In this document: positions 6,265 through 11,232 of the stretch, piece by piece
Numbering within the stretch: the stretch's first letter is position 1
Layout: every line of letters begins with the position of its first letter
Assembly: GCA_035605155.1 (NCBI GenBank)
Contig: DATNHC010000067.1
Span: forward strand, 1-11,232
Length of the DNA: 11,232 nt
Source of the DNA: VRUE01 sp035605155
GTDB lineage: Bacteria; Actinomycetota; Thermoleophilia; Solirubrobacterales; 70-9
Reading direction: 5' to 3'
Made by a program: the position numbers and the translations under genes
The notes under the pieces: model-generated
Told to the model about the DNA's origin: nothing
Database searches by the model: none
What the model saw: the letters and a program-made list of their open reading frames with translations, nothing else

Positions 6265-6316
6265 TCGCGGCGCAACGTCTTTCCCCGGCATAGGAGAAAC
6301 GACGTTGCAGCCGCGG
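6265..6316 (+). terminator. long bulged hairpin after the secreted-protein gene
   Basis: CGCGGCGCAACGTC (6266-6279) pairs with GACGTTGC-A-GCCGCG (6301-6315), about 14 bp with one bulged A. TTTC (6280-6283) and GAAA (6296-6299) extend the stem inward. It begins ten bases after the stop at 6255 and fits a terminator, but no T-run follows. Part of the right arm can instead pair with TGCAACG (6318-6324), so a regulatory role for the next gene is possible. Confidence 0.45.
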
Positions 6317-6339
6317 ATGCAACGACTAGTGTTGGTCGG

Positions 6340-6543
6340 GTGAGCGACGCGCCACACGGGTTCAAAGAGGGCGACAAGGTCTGGGTCGAGGACGGCGAAG
6401 GCCGCCACCATCCCGGGATCTTCGTCGCCGACAACGAGAGCGCGGGTTGGTTCGGTGGCGGCCCCAGCGCCTATGTCGTCCACCCCGAGGCTCAGCAAGC
6501 CGAGGTCGTCTCGACCTATCGCATCACGCCGCGCGACGAGTAG
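6340..6543 (+). CDS. small soluble protein of unknown function, possible SH3-like barrel
   Basis: A 67-residue protein, start GTG 6340, with only a weak GGTCGG ribosome binding site. The sequence alternates short beta-like stretches and turns: FKEGDKVWVED, HHPGIFVADN, PSAYVVHPE, AEVVSTYRI. The G-D-K-V-W-V opening resembles SH3-like or Tudor-like small barrels, but I cannot name the family. It has no signal, cysteines or membrane segment. It ends five bases before the next gene's GTG, so the two are probably co-transcribed. Codon use (G/C in third positions) agrees with a real gene. Confidence 0.6.
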   Translation: MSDAPHGFKEGDKVWVEDGEGRHHPGIFVADNESAGWFGGGPSAYVVHPEAQQAEVVSTYRITPRDE

Positions 6544-6548
6544 GCGGC

Positions 6549-7016
6549 GTGCTGGCGTATCTCTTCTGGCACCGTCCCAAAACCGGTGTGAGAATAGATG
6601 CATACGAGGAGGCCCAGCGGGCGTTCCACCGCGCGCTAGCAGTCGACTCGGCCTGCTTCGCGGTCACCGAGCTGCCTTTCTCCTCCGAGCCCGGCTACGA
6701 GGACTGGTACCTGGTCGACGACTGGGCAGATCTCGCCACGCTGAACAGAATGGCTGTCGACGCACTCCGCCGGGACCCACACGATCGGGCAGCCGCGATG
6801 GCGGGAAGTGGCTGGGGCGGCGTGTACTCCCTCGCGCGCGGCTCGCCGGCGATTCCCCAAGGGATCGAATGGCTCGGCAAGAGTCGCGGTGTGCCCTACG
6901 AGGCGTTCATCGCCTCGCTGGCCGAGGGCCCACTCTGGCAAAGGCAGATGGTTCTCGGTCCCAGCCCGGAGTTTGCGCTCGCCACTGGCCCCTCACCGAC
7001 ACGGAGGCGGCTCTAG
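6549..7016 (+). CDS. conserved-looking protein of unknown function (155 residues)
   Basis: The open frame extends upstream to 6447, but that part overlaps the preceding gene in another frame. GTG 6549, five bases after its stop, is the sensible start and gives MLAYLFWHRPKTG. Notable features are LFWHRP at the N-terminus, YEEAQRAFHRAL (~18-29), the aromatic/acidic run GYEDWYLVDDWADLATLN (~58-75), HDRAAAMAGSGWGGVYSLARG (~87-107) and a basic end. It has no signal peptide or membrane helix. The many Trp, Tyr and His residues suggest a buried ligand or cofactor pocket, but no named motif is present. It converges on the ATL gene with a gap of 13 bases. I do not recognise the family. Confidence 0.68.
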   Translation: MLAYLFWHRPKTGVRIDAYEEAQRAFHRALAVDSACFAVTELPFSSEPGYEDWYLVDDWADLATLNRMAVDALRRDPHDRAAAMAGSGWGGVYSLARGSPAIPQGIEWLGKSRGVPYEAFIASLAEGPLWQRQMVLGPSPEFALATGPSPTRRRL

Positions 7017-7029
7017 GCGCATTCCGTCG

Positions 7030-7311
7030 TCAGGACGGCAACCTTGCGACGTCCATGTCAACGCGGTTTCCGCGAAAGGGAACGCCCTCCACCGCGAGAC
7101 GGTCCCGCTGCCGAGCCCCCTTGGCCAGCGAGCCATCGGCGCGCACGACCCGCCACCAGGGCAGGTCGGGCTCGTCGCACTCGAAGAGCACGGCGCCGGC
7201 GAAGCGGGGCGCTCCCGGTGAGACGTCCCCATAGGTGCGCACGAAGCCCGGAGGGATCTCGCGCACACGATCGAGCACCTCGAAGGTTTGCGTTCGCTGT
7301 TTGTCAGGCAT
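7030..7311 (-). CDS. alkyltransferase-like protein (ATL; MGMT family without the catalytic Cys)
   Basis: A 93-residue protein matching the DNA-binding C-terminal domain of O6-alkylguanine-DNA alkyltransferases: VLDRVREIPPGFVRTYGDVS (~12-31), the helix-turn-helix region (~30-42), then LPWWRVVRADGSLAKG (~50-65). In true alkyltransferases the active site reads PCHRV; here it is P51-W52-W53-R54-V55, so the acceptor Cys is replaced by Trp. Such ATL proteins flip and bind O6-alkylguanine, then hand it to nucleotide excision repair instead of removing the alkyl group. The usual second residue is His (PWHRV), and its change to Trp is less common. The start ATG 7311-7309 has a poor ribosome binding site. 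It lies 31 bases after the LLM gene stop and is probably the last gene of the dehydrogenase operon. Confidence 0.83.
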   Translation of the reverse strand: MPDKQRTQTFEVLDRVREIPPGFVRTYGDVSPGAPRFAGAVLFECDEPDLPWWRVVRADGSLAKGARQRDRLAVEGVPFRGNRVDMDVARLPS

Positions 7312-7342
7312 AGTGCAACAAACATCGAACGGACCCTGAAGC

Positions 7343-8374
7343 TCAGGCCGCCGCCGGCCCGAAGGCGTCGATAATGCGGTTCTGGTACTCGGAGAGCTCT
7401 TCGGGCGAGATGAAGTAGGTGGGCGGCGTGAGGAAGAGGCCATCGGCGCGCTCGGCCGTCGCCTCGACCCGGGCGCGGACCTTGTCGAGCGGGCCGGCGG
7501 CGCAGTAGGCGTCGACCATCTCGTCGCTGATCGCGGCGGGCACGGCGGCGAGGTCGCCGCGGCGAAATGCCTCGCCGGCGGCGACGGCGTTCTCGGCGAA
7601 GCCGTGCAGCTCCCAGAGCGGCATGTAGGTCCTGACCGTCGCGTAGAAGGAGATCGTGCGGCGGGCCATCTCGAACGCCCGCGCCTCGTCGTCGTCGATC
7701 GCACAACAGACCGTAGGCAGGTAGTCGAACGAGGAGCGCTCGCGACCTGAGCGGCTCAGCCCCTCCTCGAAGGAGGCGACGACGATCTCGTCGATCCAGC
7801 GCAGGCTCTGGATCGGATGGCCGATCAAGCCGTCGGCAACATCGCCTGCCATGCGACACATGCCGCCTTGCACGCCGGCGGTGTAGATCGGCACCGACTC
7901 GCGCGCCGCGGGGTGGGGCCGGATCCAGCCCTTGATGTCGATGTCGTAGTAGGAGCCCTCGTAGCGGATCGGCTCGCCTTTGCCGGCCTGCTGCATGATC
8001 AGCTGCGTCGCCTCGATCGCCTCGCGCATGTGCGGCGCGGGCTTGCCGTACTCGGCGTTGTGCCAGGTCTCGTTCAGCCGCTTGACCCCGGAGCCGAGGC
8101 CCAGGCGGAAGCGTCCGCTCGACATCTCATCGATGTCGAGCGCGCTGACCGCGAGGATGAAGGGGCTGCGGGTGAAGGCCCAGGCGATGCCGGTGGCGAC
8201 GTCGATCGTCTCGGTGCGACCGGCCAGGTAGGCGGCCTGCGTGACTGAGGAGCGAAACAGCTCCGGCGCCCAGACGCACTCGATCCCGGCCGCCTCGGCC
8301 CGCTTGGTCTCGGCCTCGAGGTCGGCGACCGTCGTGCCGATCGCGGCGACGGAGATCCGCTCGAGGGCTCCCAT
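7343..8374 (-). CDS. LLM-class flavin/F420-dependent oxidoreductase
   Basis: A 343-residue TIM-barrel protein of the luciferase-like monooxygenase superfamily. Visible features are VAAIGTTVADLEAETKRAEAAGIECVWAPELF (~8-40), GRTETIDVATGIAWAFTRSPFILAVSALDIDEMSSGRFRLGLGSG (~51-95), HMREAIEATQLI and VPIYTAGVQGGMCRMAGDVADGLIGHP (~165-190). The RFxLGLGSG and VADGLIGHP segments are typical of the F420-binding actinobacterial branch. Such enzymes reduce or oxidise a carbonyl, ene or alcohol group using F420 or FMN; the substrate is unknown. The frame is open further upstream, but that stretch overlaps the dehydrogenase gene. ATG 8374-8372, with GAGGG eight bases ahead and 10 bases after the previous stop, is the true start. 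Its place in the operon suggests a redox step on an acyl-CoA or lipid intermediate. Confidence 0.9.
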   Translation of the reverse strand: MGALERISVAAIGTTVADLEAETKRAEAAGIECVWAPELFRSSVTQAAYLAGRTETIDVATGIAWAFTRSPFILAVSALDIDEMSSGRFRLGLGSGVKRLNETWHNAEYGKPAPHMREAIEATQLIMQQAGKGEPIRYEGSYYDIDIKGWIRPHPAARESVPIYTAGVQGGMCRMAGDVADGLIGHPIQSLRWIDEIVVASFEEGLSRSGRERSSFDYLPTVCCAIDDDEARAFEMARRTISFYATVRTYMPLWELHGFAENAVAAGEAFRRGDLAAVPAAISDEMVDAYCAAGPLDKVRARVEATAERADGLFLTPPTYFISPEELSEYQNRIIDAFGPAAA

Positions 8375-8384
8375 GCAGTCGCCC

Positions 8385-9509
8385 TCAGACCGAGACCGGC
8401 TCGGCGCTGGGCGCGAGCACCGCGTCGGCGACCCGCTCGCGGTGCCACTTGGCGTCGCCGAACATCGCCGCGTTGGCCTTGCCGCGCTTGAGGAAGAAGT
8501 GCAGATCGTGCTCCCAGGTGAAGCCGATGCCGCCGTGCACCTGGATCGAGGCGTCGGGAACGCGCCAGCCGACATCGGAGGCATAGGCCTTCGCCATCGA
8601 GGCGGCAGTCGGCAGCGACTCGGGCTCGGCGTCTGCAGCCCAGGCGGCGCCGTAGACAGCCGAGCGGGCGTTCTCGGTCTCGAGCAGCATCTGGGCACAG
8701 CGGTGTGAGACCGCCTGATAGGAACCGATCGGCCGGCCGAACTGCTGGCGGTCCTTGGCGTAGGCGACTGCCATCTCCATGGTGCGCTGGGCGATGCCGG
8801 TCGACTCGGCCGCAAGCGCAACGCAGATGCGGTGGAAGACGGGGTAGTAGTCGGCTGCCTCCGCCGGCAGGCTGTCCTCAGCCGCGACCTTAACGCCATC
8901 GAATTGCACCGAGTAGAGACGGCGCGTGAGGTCGATCGAGGTGGCGGGCGTCACCGTCACCCCAGCGGCGTCGCGCTCGACCAGGTGGCGGCGACCATCG
9001 GCGGTGGCGACTAGGAGGAAATCTACTGTGGCCGCATCCATGACCAGCACCTTCTCGCCGTCGAGCACGACCCCGCCGCCATCGCCACCGGCTTCCATCG
9101 TGAACTCGCCCACGGTCGCCGGCGAGCCGGCATCCCAAAGCGCCGGCGTGCCGCGCAGCTTGCCCTCGGCGAGTGGACGCAGGAAACGCTTGCGCTGCTC
9201 GTCAGAGCCGCAGAGTGCCAGGGCCAGGCCGGCGGCGGTGTTGGAGAGAAGCGGCGAGGGCGCCAGGGCGTACCCCATCTCCTCGAAGAGGACCGCGAGG
9301 TCGACGATTCCAAGGCCCTGTCCGCCCCACTCCTCGGGCAGCGCCAGGCCGGGCCAGCCGAGCTCGGCCATCTCCTCCCAGTCGGACTGCTCGAAGCCGT
9401 GCTCGCTCTCGGCCAGCTCGCGGATGCGCTCCGACTTGTAGCGGGCGGCGAGGAAGTCGTGGGCGGTCGACTTGATCGCCTGCTGCTCGTCGGTGAGGTC
9501 GAAATACAT
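8385..9509 (-). CDS. acyl-CoA dehydrogenase, probable non-catalytic partner subunit
   Basis: A 374-residue acyl-CoA dehydrogenase fold: MYFDLTDEQQAIKSTAHDFL at the N-terminus, LGWPGLALPEEWGGQGLG (~50-67), RQQFGRPIGSYQAVSHRCAQML in the C-terminal domain, and QVHGGIGFTWEHDLHFFLKR (~323-342). It lacks the usual T-E-P-x-x-G-S-D signature in the middle and the EGT catalytic motif near the end; the equivalent stretch reads MFGDAKWHRERVAD. This fits the second subunit of heteromeric (alpha2beta2) dehydrogenases such as the mycobacterial FadE26/27 and FadE28/29 pairs of sterol side-chain breakdown, in which only one subunit carries the base. The start ATG 9509-9507 is 8 bases after the stop of the catalytic partner; the open frame further upstream overlaps that gene and is rejected. 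The ribosome binding site is weak, which suggests reinitiation coupling. Confidence 0.88.
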   Translation of the reverse strand: MYFDLTDEQQAIKSTAHDFLAARYKSERIRELAESEHGFEQSDWEEMAELGWPGLALPEEWGGQGLGIVDLAVLFEEMGYALAPSPLLSNTAAGLALALCGSDEQRKRFLRPLAEGKLRGTPALWDAGSPATVGEFTMEAGGDGGGVVLDGEKVLVMDAATVDFLLVATADGRRHLVERDAAGVTVTPATSIDLTRRLYSVQFDGVKVAAEDSLPAEAADYYPVFHRICVALAAESTGIAQRTMEMAVAYAKDRQQFGRPIGSYQAVSHRCAQMLLETENARSAVYGAAWAADAEPESLPTAASMAKAYASDVGWRVPDASIQVHGGIGFTWEHDLHFFLKRGKANAAMFGDAKWHRERVADAVLAPSAEPVSV

Positions 9510-9517
9510 TGGCCGGC

Positions 9518-10696
9518 TCAGCGCATCTTGGGCAGGCCGAGCACCCGCTCGGCAATGATGTTCTTGAGGATGTCGGTGGTGCCGCCCTCGATCGAGTTGG
9601 CCCGCGAGCGCAGGAACGAGTACTGCCAGGCGCCGCCGGCGACCGCGTGCTCGTCGCCACGGGCCAGCGGCGCGTAGGCGCCCTCGATATCGAGCGCCAG
9701 CTCTGCTATCCGCTGGTTGATGTCGGCCCACTGCCACTTGCCCAGCGAGCCCTCGGGGCCCGGTATGCCCGACTGCATCGTCTTGGTCAGTCCGCGGTAA
9801 GCGTTGAGGCGCATCGTCTCGGCCTCGATATGGAGCTGAGCGAGACGTTGGCGGAAGACCGAGTCCTCTGCGGCGGTCCCGCCGTTGACGCGAGTCTCCG
9901 TGGCCAGCGCCGCGAGCCGTTTGAGGCTGTTGGCGACCTGGGCGATCGCGCCGAAGGCGAGGCCCGCCCGCTCGTTCATCAGGGTCGTGATTGCCACGCT
10001 CCAGCCGCCGCCCACCTCACCGATGACGTTGGCATCGGGGATCCGCGCCTCCTCGATGAAGACCTCGTTGAACTCACCCTCGCCGGTGATCTGGACCAGC
10101 GGCTTGGCTTCCACGCCGGGCTGCTCCATGTCCATCAGGAAGTAGGTGAGCCCCTTGTGCTTCGGAGCGTCGGGGTCGGTGCGGGCAACGAGCATGCACC
10201 ACTTGGCGTACTGGGCAAAGGTGGTCCAGACCTTCTGTCCGGTGACGACCCATTCGTCGCCGTCCTTGACCGCCCGGGTTTTCAGCGAGGCGAGGTCGGA
10301 GCCCGACTCGGGCTCGGAGAAGCCCTGACACCAGATCTCCTCTGCGGTGAGGATCGGCTCCAGGTAGCGCTGCTTCTGCTCGTCGGTGCCGTGCGCGATG
10401 ACCACCGGCCCGCCCATCGCCAGACCAAGCACGTTGGCCGGACTGGGGGCCTCGAGACGCGAGGCCTCGCCGACGAAGATCGCCTGCTCGATCAGGGTCG
10501 CGCCGCGGCCGCCGTACTCCTTCGGCCAGGAGATGCCGGCCCAGCCCGCAGCATGCATCTTGCGCTGCCACTCGCGGCGGAAGGCCATCACCTCCTCCAG
10601 GCCCCCTTCCGGCTCGGGGCCTGGATGGTTCTCTTCGATCCAGCTGCGAACCTCGTCGCGGAACTGCTGCTCGGAGGGCGAGAGGGTCAGGTCCAT
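9518..10696 (-). CDS. acyl-CoA dehydrogenase, catalytic subunit of the heteromeric pair
   Basis: A 392-residue dehydrogenase. It shows MDLTLSPSEQQFRDEVRSWI at the N-terminus, WPKEYGGRGATLIEQAIF (~57-74), the FAD/substrate signature FSEPESGSDLASLK (~126-139), WVVTGQKVWTTFAQYAKWCM in the beta domain, and the C-terminal IEGGTTDILKNIIAERVLGLPK with the catalytic-base glutamate near residue 370. The double-glycine EGGT with IAERVLGLP is typical of the actinobacterial FadE17/26/29-like group. It introduces a 2,3-double bond into an acyl-CoA and passes electrons to ETF. The length is normal. The start ATG 10696-10694 directly abuts an 8-bp hairpin and has no visible Shine-Dalgarno. It is the first of four tightly packed genes, with its partner subunit downstream. 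Bulky substrates such as steroid side chains or branched acids are possible but unproven. Confidence 0.92.
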   Translation of the reverse strand: MDLTLSPSEQQFRDEVRSWIEENHPGPEPEGGLEEVMAFRREWQRKMHAAGWAGISWPKEYGGRGATLIEQAIFVGEASRLEAPSPANVLGLAMGGPVVIAHGTDEQKQRYLEPILTAEEIWCQGFSEPESGSDLASLKTRAVKDGDEWVVTGQKVWTTFAQYAKWCMLVARTDPDAPKHKGLTYFLMDMEQPGVEAKPLVQITGEGEFNEVFIEEARIPDANVIGEVGGGWSVAITTLMNERAGLAFGAIAQVANSLKRLAALATETRVNGGTAAEDSVFRQRLAQLHIEAETMRLNAYRGLTKTMQSGIPGPEGSLGKWQWADINQRIAELALDIEGAYAPLARGDEHAVAGGAWQYSFLRSRANSIEGGTTDILKNIIAERVLGLPKMR

Positions 10697-10718
10697 CGGC
10701 CGCTGAGCATAGCGGCCG
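10697..10718 (-). terminator. GC-rich hairpin abutting the dehydrogenase start codon
   Basis: CGGCCGCT (10697-10704) and AGCGGCCG (10711-10718) form a perfect 8-bp stem with a GAGCAT loop. It lies between the lipoprotein stop (10740) and the dehydrogenase ATG (10696), with no base between stem and start codon. It could end the lipoprotein transcript, though no T-run follows, or it could hide the start of the next gene. A second 9-bp pairing (CCGCTGAGC 10700-10708 with GCTCAGCGG 10738-10746) cannot form at the same time. Confidence 0.45.
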
Positions 10719-10739
10719 CCTGGCTATGCAGCCAATCGC

Positions 10740-11216
10740 TCAGCGGATGCCGCAAGCCTCCAGGCCATAGGTCTGGGCGAGCTTGCGCCACTCCCCAAAA
10801 ACCTTGGTGCTGTCTGTGACCACGAGTTCGGGTTCTTCCTTGGCAGCCTCGAGGCTTTCCTCGCGTGCTTCGAGCAACTCTTCGACCTGATCCTCATCCC
10901 CGGCCGGAGCCCCGAGCTCCCGGATGCCATCGATTTCCTCTTCGACGTGGGGAGCCAGAACAACTTCGACGAGTTCTGCGTAGTCCTCTTCCGTCGGTTT
11001 CGTGATGTCTTCGTGTTCTTTGAGATAGACGGAAAAGTCTTTTTCAACTTGTTTTTCGCCTTCTTTGCAGACCGCGTCGGCTTGTTTGGCAAACTCCGCT
11101 TTGCTGATCGAGGCCGTGGTCACCTCGCCTTCGGCATCGTCTCCACCGCCGCAACCCGCCACAAGCACGACAAGCGCCAGCGCCCCGGCGACCACTGCAA
11201 TCAGTTGCTTGCTCAC
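10740..11216 (-). CDS. secreted lipoprotein of unknown function
   Basis: A 158-residue protein with a lipoprotein signal: MSKQLIAVVAGALALVVLVAGC, with the lipobox LVAGC and C22 as the lipidated residue. A flexible GGGDDAEGE linker follows. The mature part is a very acidic, mostly helical domain (SISKAEFAKQADAVCKEGEKQVEKDF, then long Glu/Ala/Leu helices) with two cysteines, C50 and C155, probably joined in a disulfide. Small lipoproteins with an S-K-A-E-F...A-V-C start are common in Solirubrobacterales-like genomes; the role is unknown. The start is GTG 11216-11214 with a strong GGAGGGGAGAGGG purine tract just upstream. The coding sequence is visibly richer in A/T than its neighbours. It lies 43 bases upstream of the dehydrogenase operon and may be a separate unit. 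Confidence 0.83.
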   Translation of the reverse strand: MSKQLIAVVAGALALVVLVAGCGGGDDAEGEVTTASISKAEFAKQADAVCKEGEKQVEKDFSVYLKEHEDITKPTEEDYAELVEVVLAPHVEEEIDGIRELGAPAGDEDQVEELLEAREESLEAAKEEPELVVTDSTKVFGEWRKLAQTYGLEACGIR

Positions 11217-11232
11217 TTCCCTCTCCCCTCCA
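11217..11232 (-). promoter_or_regulatory. strong ribosome binding site for the lipoprotein GTG start
   Basis: On the minus strand the bases before GTG 11216 read TGGAGGGGAGAGGGAA. This purine tract, close to GGAGG, decides the GTG start and contrasts with the weak sites of the operon downstream. Confidence 0.7.

Noticed and set aside
7017..7029. Possible bidirectional terminator between convergent genes
   Set aside because: Only 13 bases are available and no stem can be seen in them.
8375..8899. Upstream extension of the LLM oxidoreductase frame to 8899
   Set aside because: The extra 175 codons are Arg/Pro/Ser/Ala-rich noise overlapping the dehydrogenase gene; ATG 8374 has a good ribosome binding site and the family's normal length.
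9510..9737. Upstream extension of the 8385-9509 dehydrogenase frame to 9737
   Set aside because: It overlaps the C-terminus of the catalytic subunit; MYFDLTDEQQ at 9509 is the standard family N-terminus.
9509..10819. Plus-strand open frame of 436 codons across the dehydrogenase genes
   Set aside because: It is the antisense of two clear acyl-CoA dehydrogenases and crosses their gene boundary; no recognisable protein.

Overview
The window looks like a piece of chromosome from a GC-rich actinobacterium, most likely of the class Thermoleophilia (Solirubrobacterales or relatives). Three things suggest this: very high GC in third codon positions; a secreted protein (5731-6255) with the RPSPAMIVAI...GTAYA leader and the pentad I/L pattern that I associate with that group; and a run of acyl-CoA dehydrogenases with an LLM-class flavin/F420-type oxidoreductase. 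The taxonomy is inference. No rRNA, tRNA, CRISPR array, transposase or phage gene is visible.

Left edge (1-1911). The first ~80 bases on the plus strand encode an internal piece of ribosomal protein L20. This stops making sense at 79-84, exactly where a minus-strand gene for a CwlO/EnvC-like coiled-coil peptidoglycan hydrolase loses its C-terminal M23 domain. Two conserved genes are therefore cut and joined head-on at one point, which means either an assembly chimera or a real rearrangement. Next comes a minus-strand CDF-family metal-ion exporter (1000-1911).

Middle (1925-6255). A long, nearly perfect hairpin (1925-1993) separates the exporter from an acyl-CoA dehydrogenase (2000-3274, minus). 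The 85-bp divergent gap after it carries a TetR-type palindrome (3308-3329) and a weaker second copy 31 bp away. To the right, on the plus strand, lies a three-gene cassette joined by two 4-base GTGA overlaps: a membrane-anchored cell-wall-binding-repeat protein, an 83-residue unknown protein, and a metallo-beta-lactamase-fold hydrolase. The secreted pentad-repeat protein follows with its own strong ribosome binding site.

Right (6340-11232). Two small plus-strand proteins of unknown function (67 and 155 residues) converge on a long minus-strand gene series. Read in its direction of transcription, the series is: a lipoprotein (11216-10740), the catalytic subunit of a probable heteromeric acyl-CoA dehydrogenase (10696-9518), its non-catalytic partner (9509-8385), an LLM-class oxidoreductase (8374-7343), and an alkyltransferase-like DNA repair protein with tryptophan in place of the catalytic cysteine (7311-7030). 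The last four genes are separated by only 8-31 bases and are probably one transcript for acyl-CoA (lipid or steroid side-chain type) breakdown, with the repair gene as a passenger or a stress link.

The strongest anomaly is the L20/M23 junction. I see no complete, clearly new biological system. The best candidates for new biology are the coupled cell-wall/83-residue/MBL cassette, the paired operators and the unusual hairpins.
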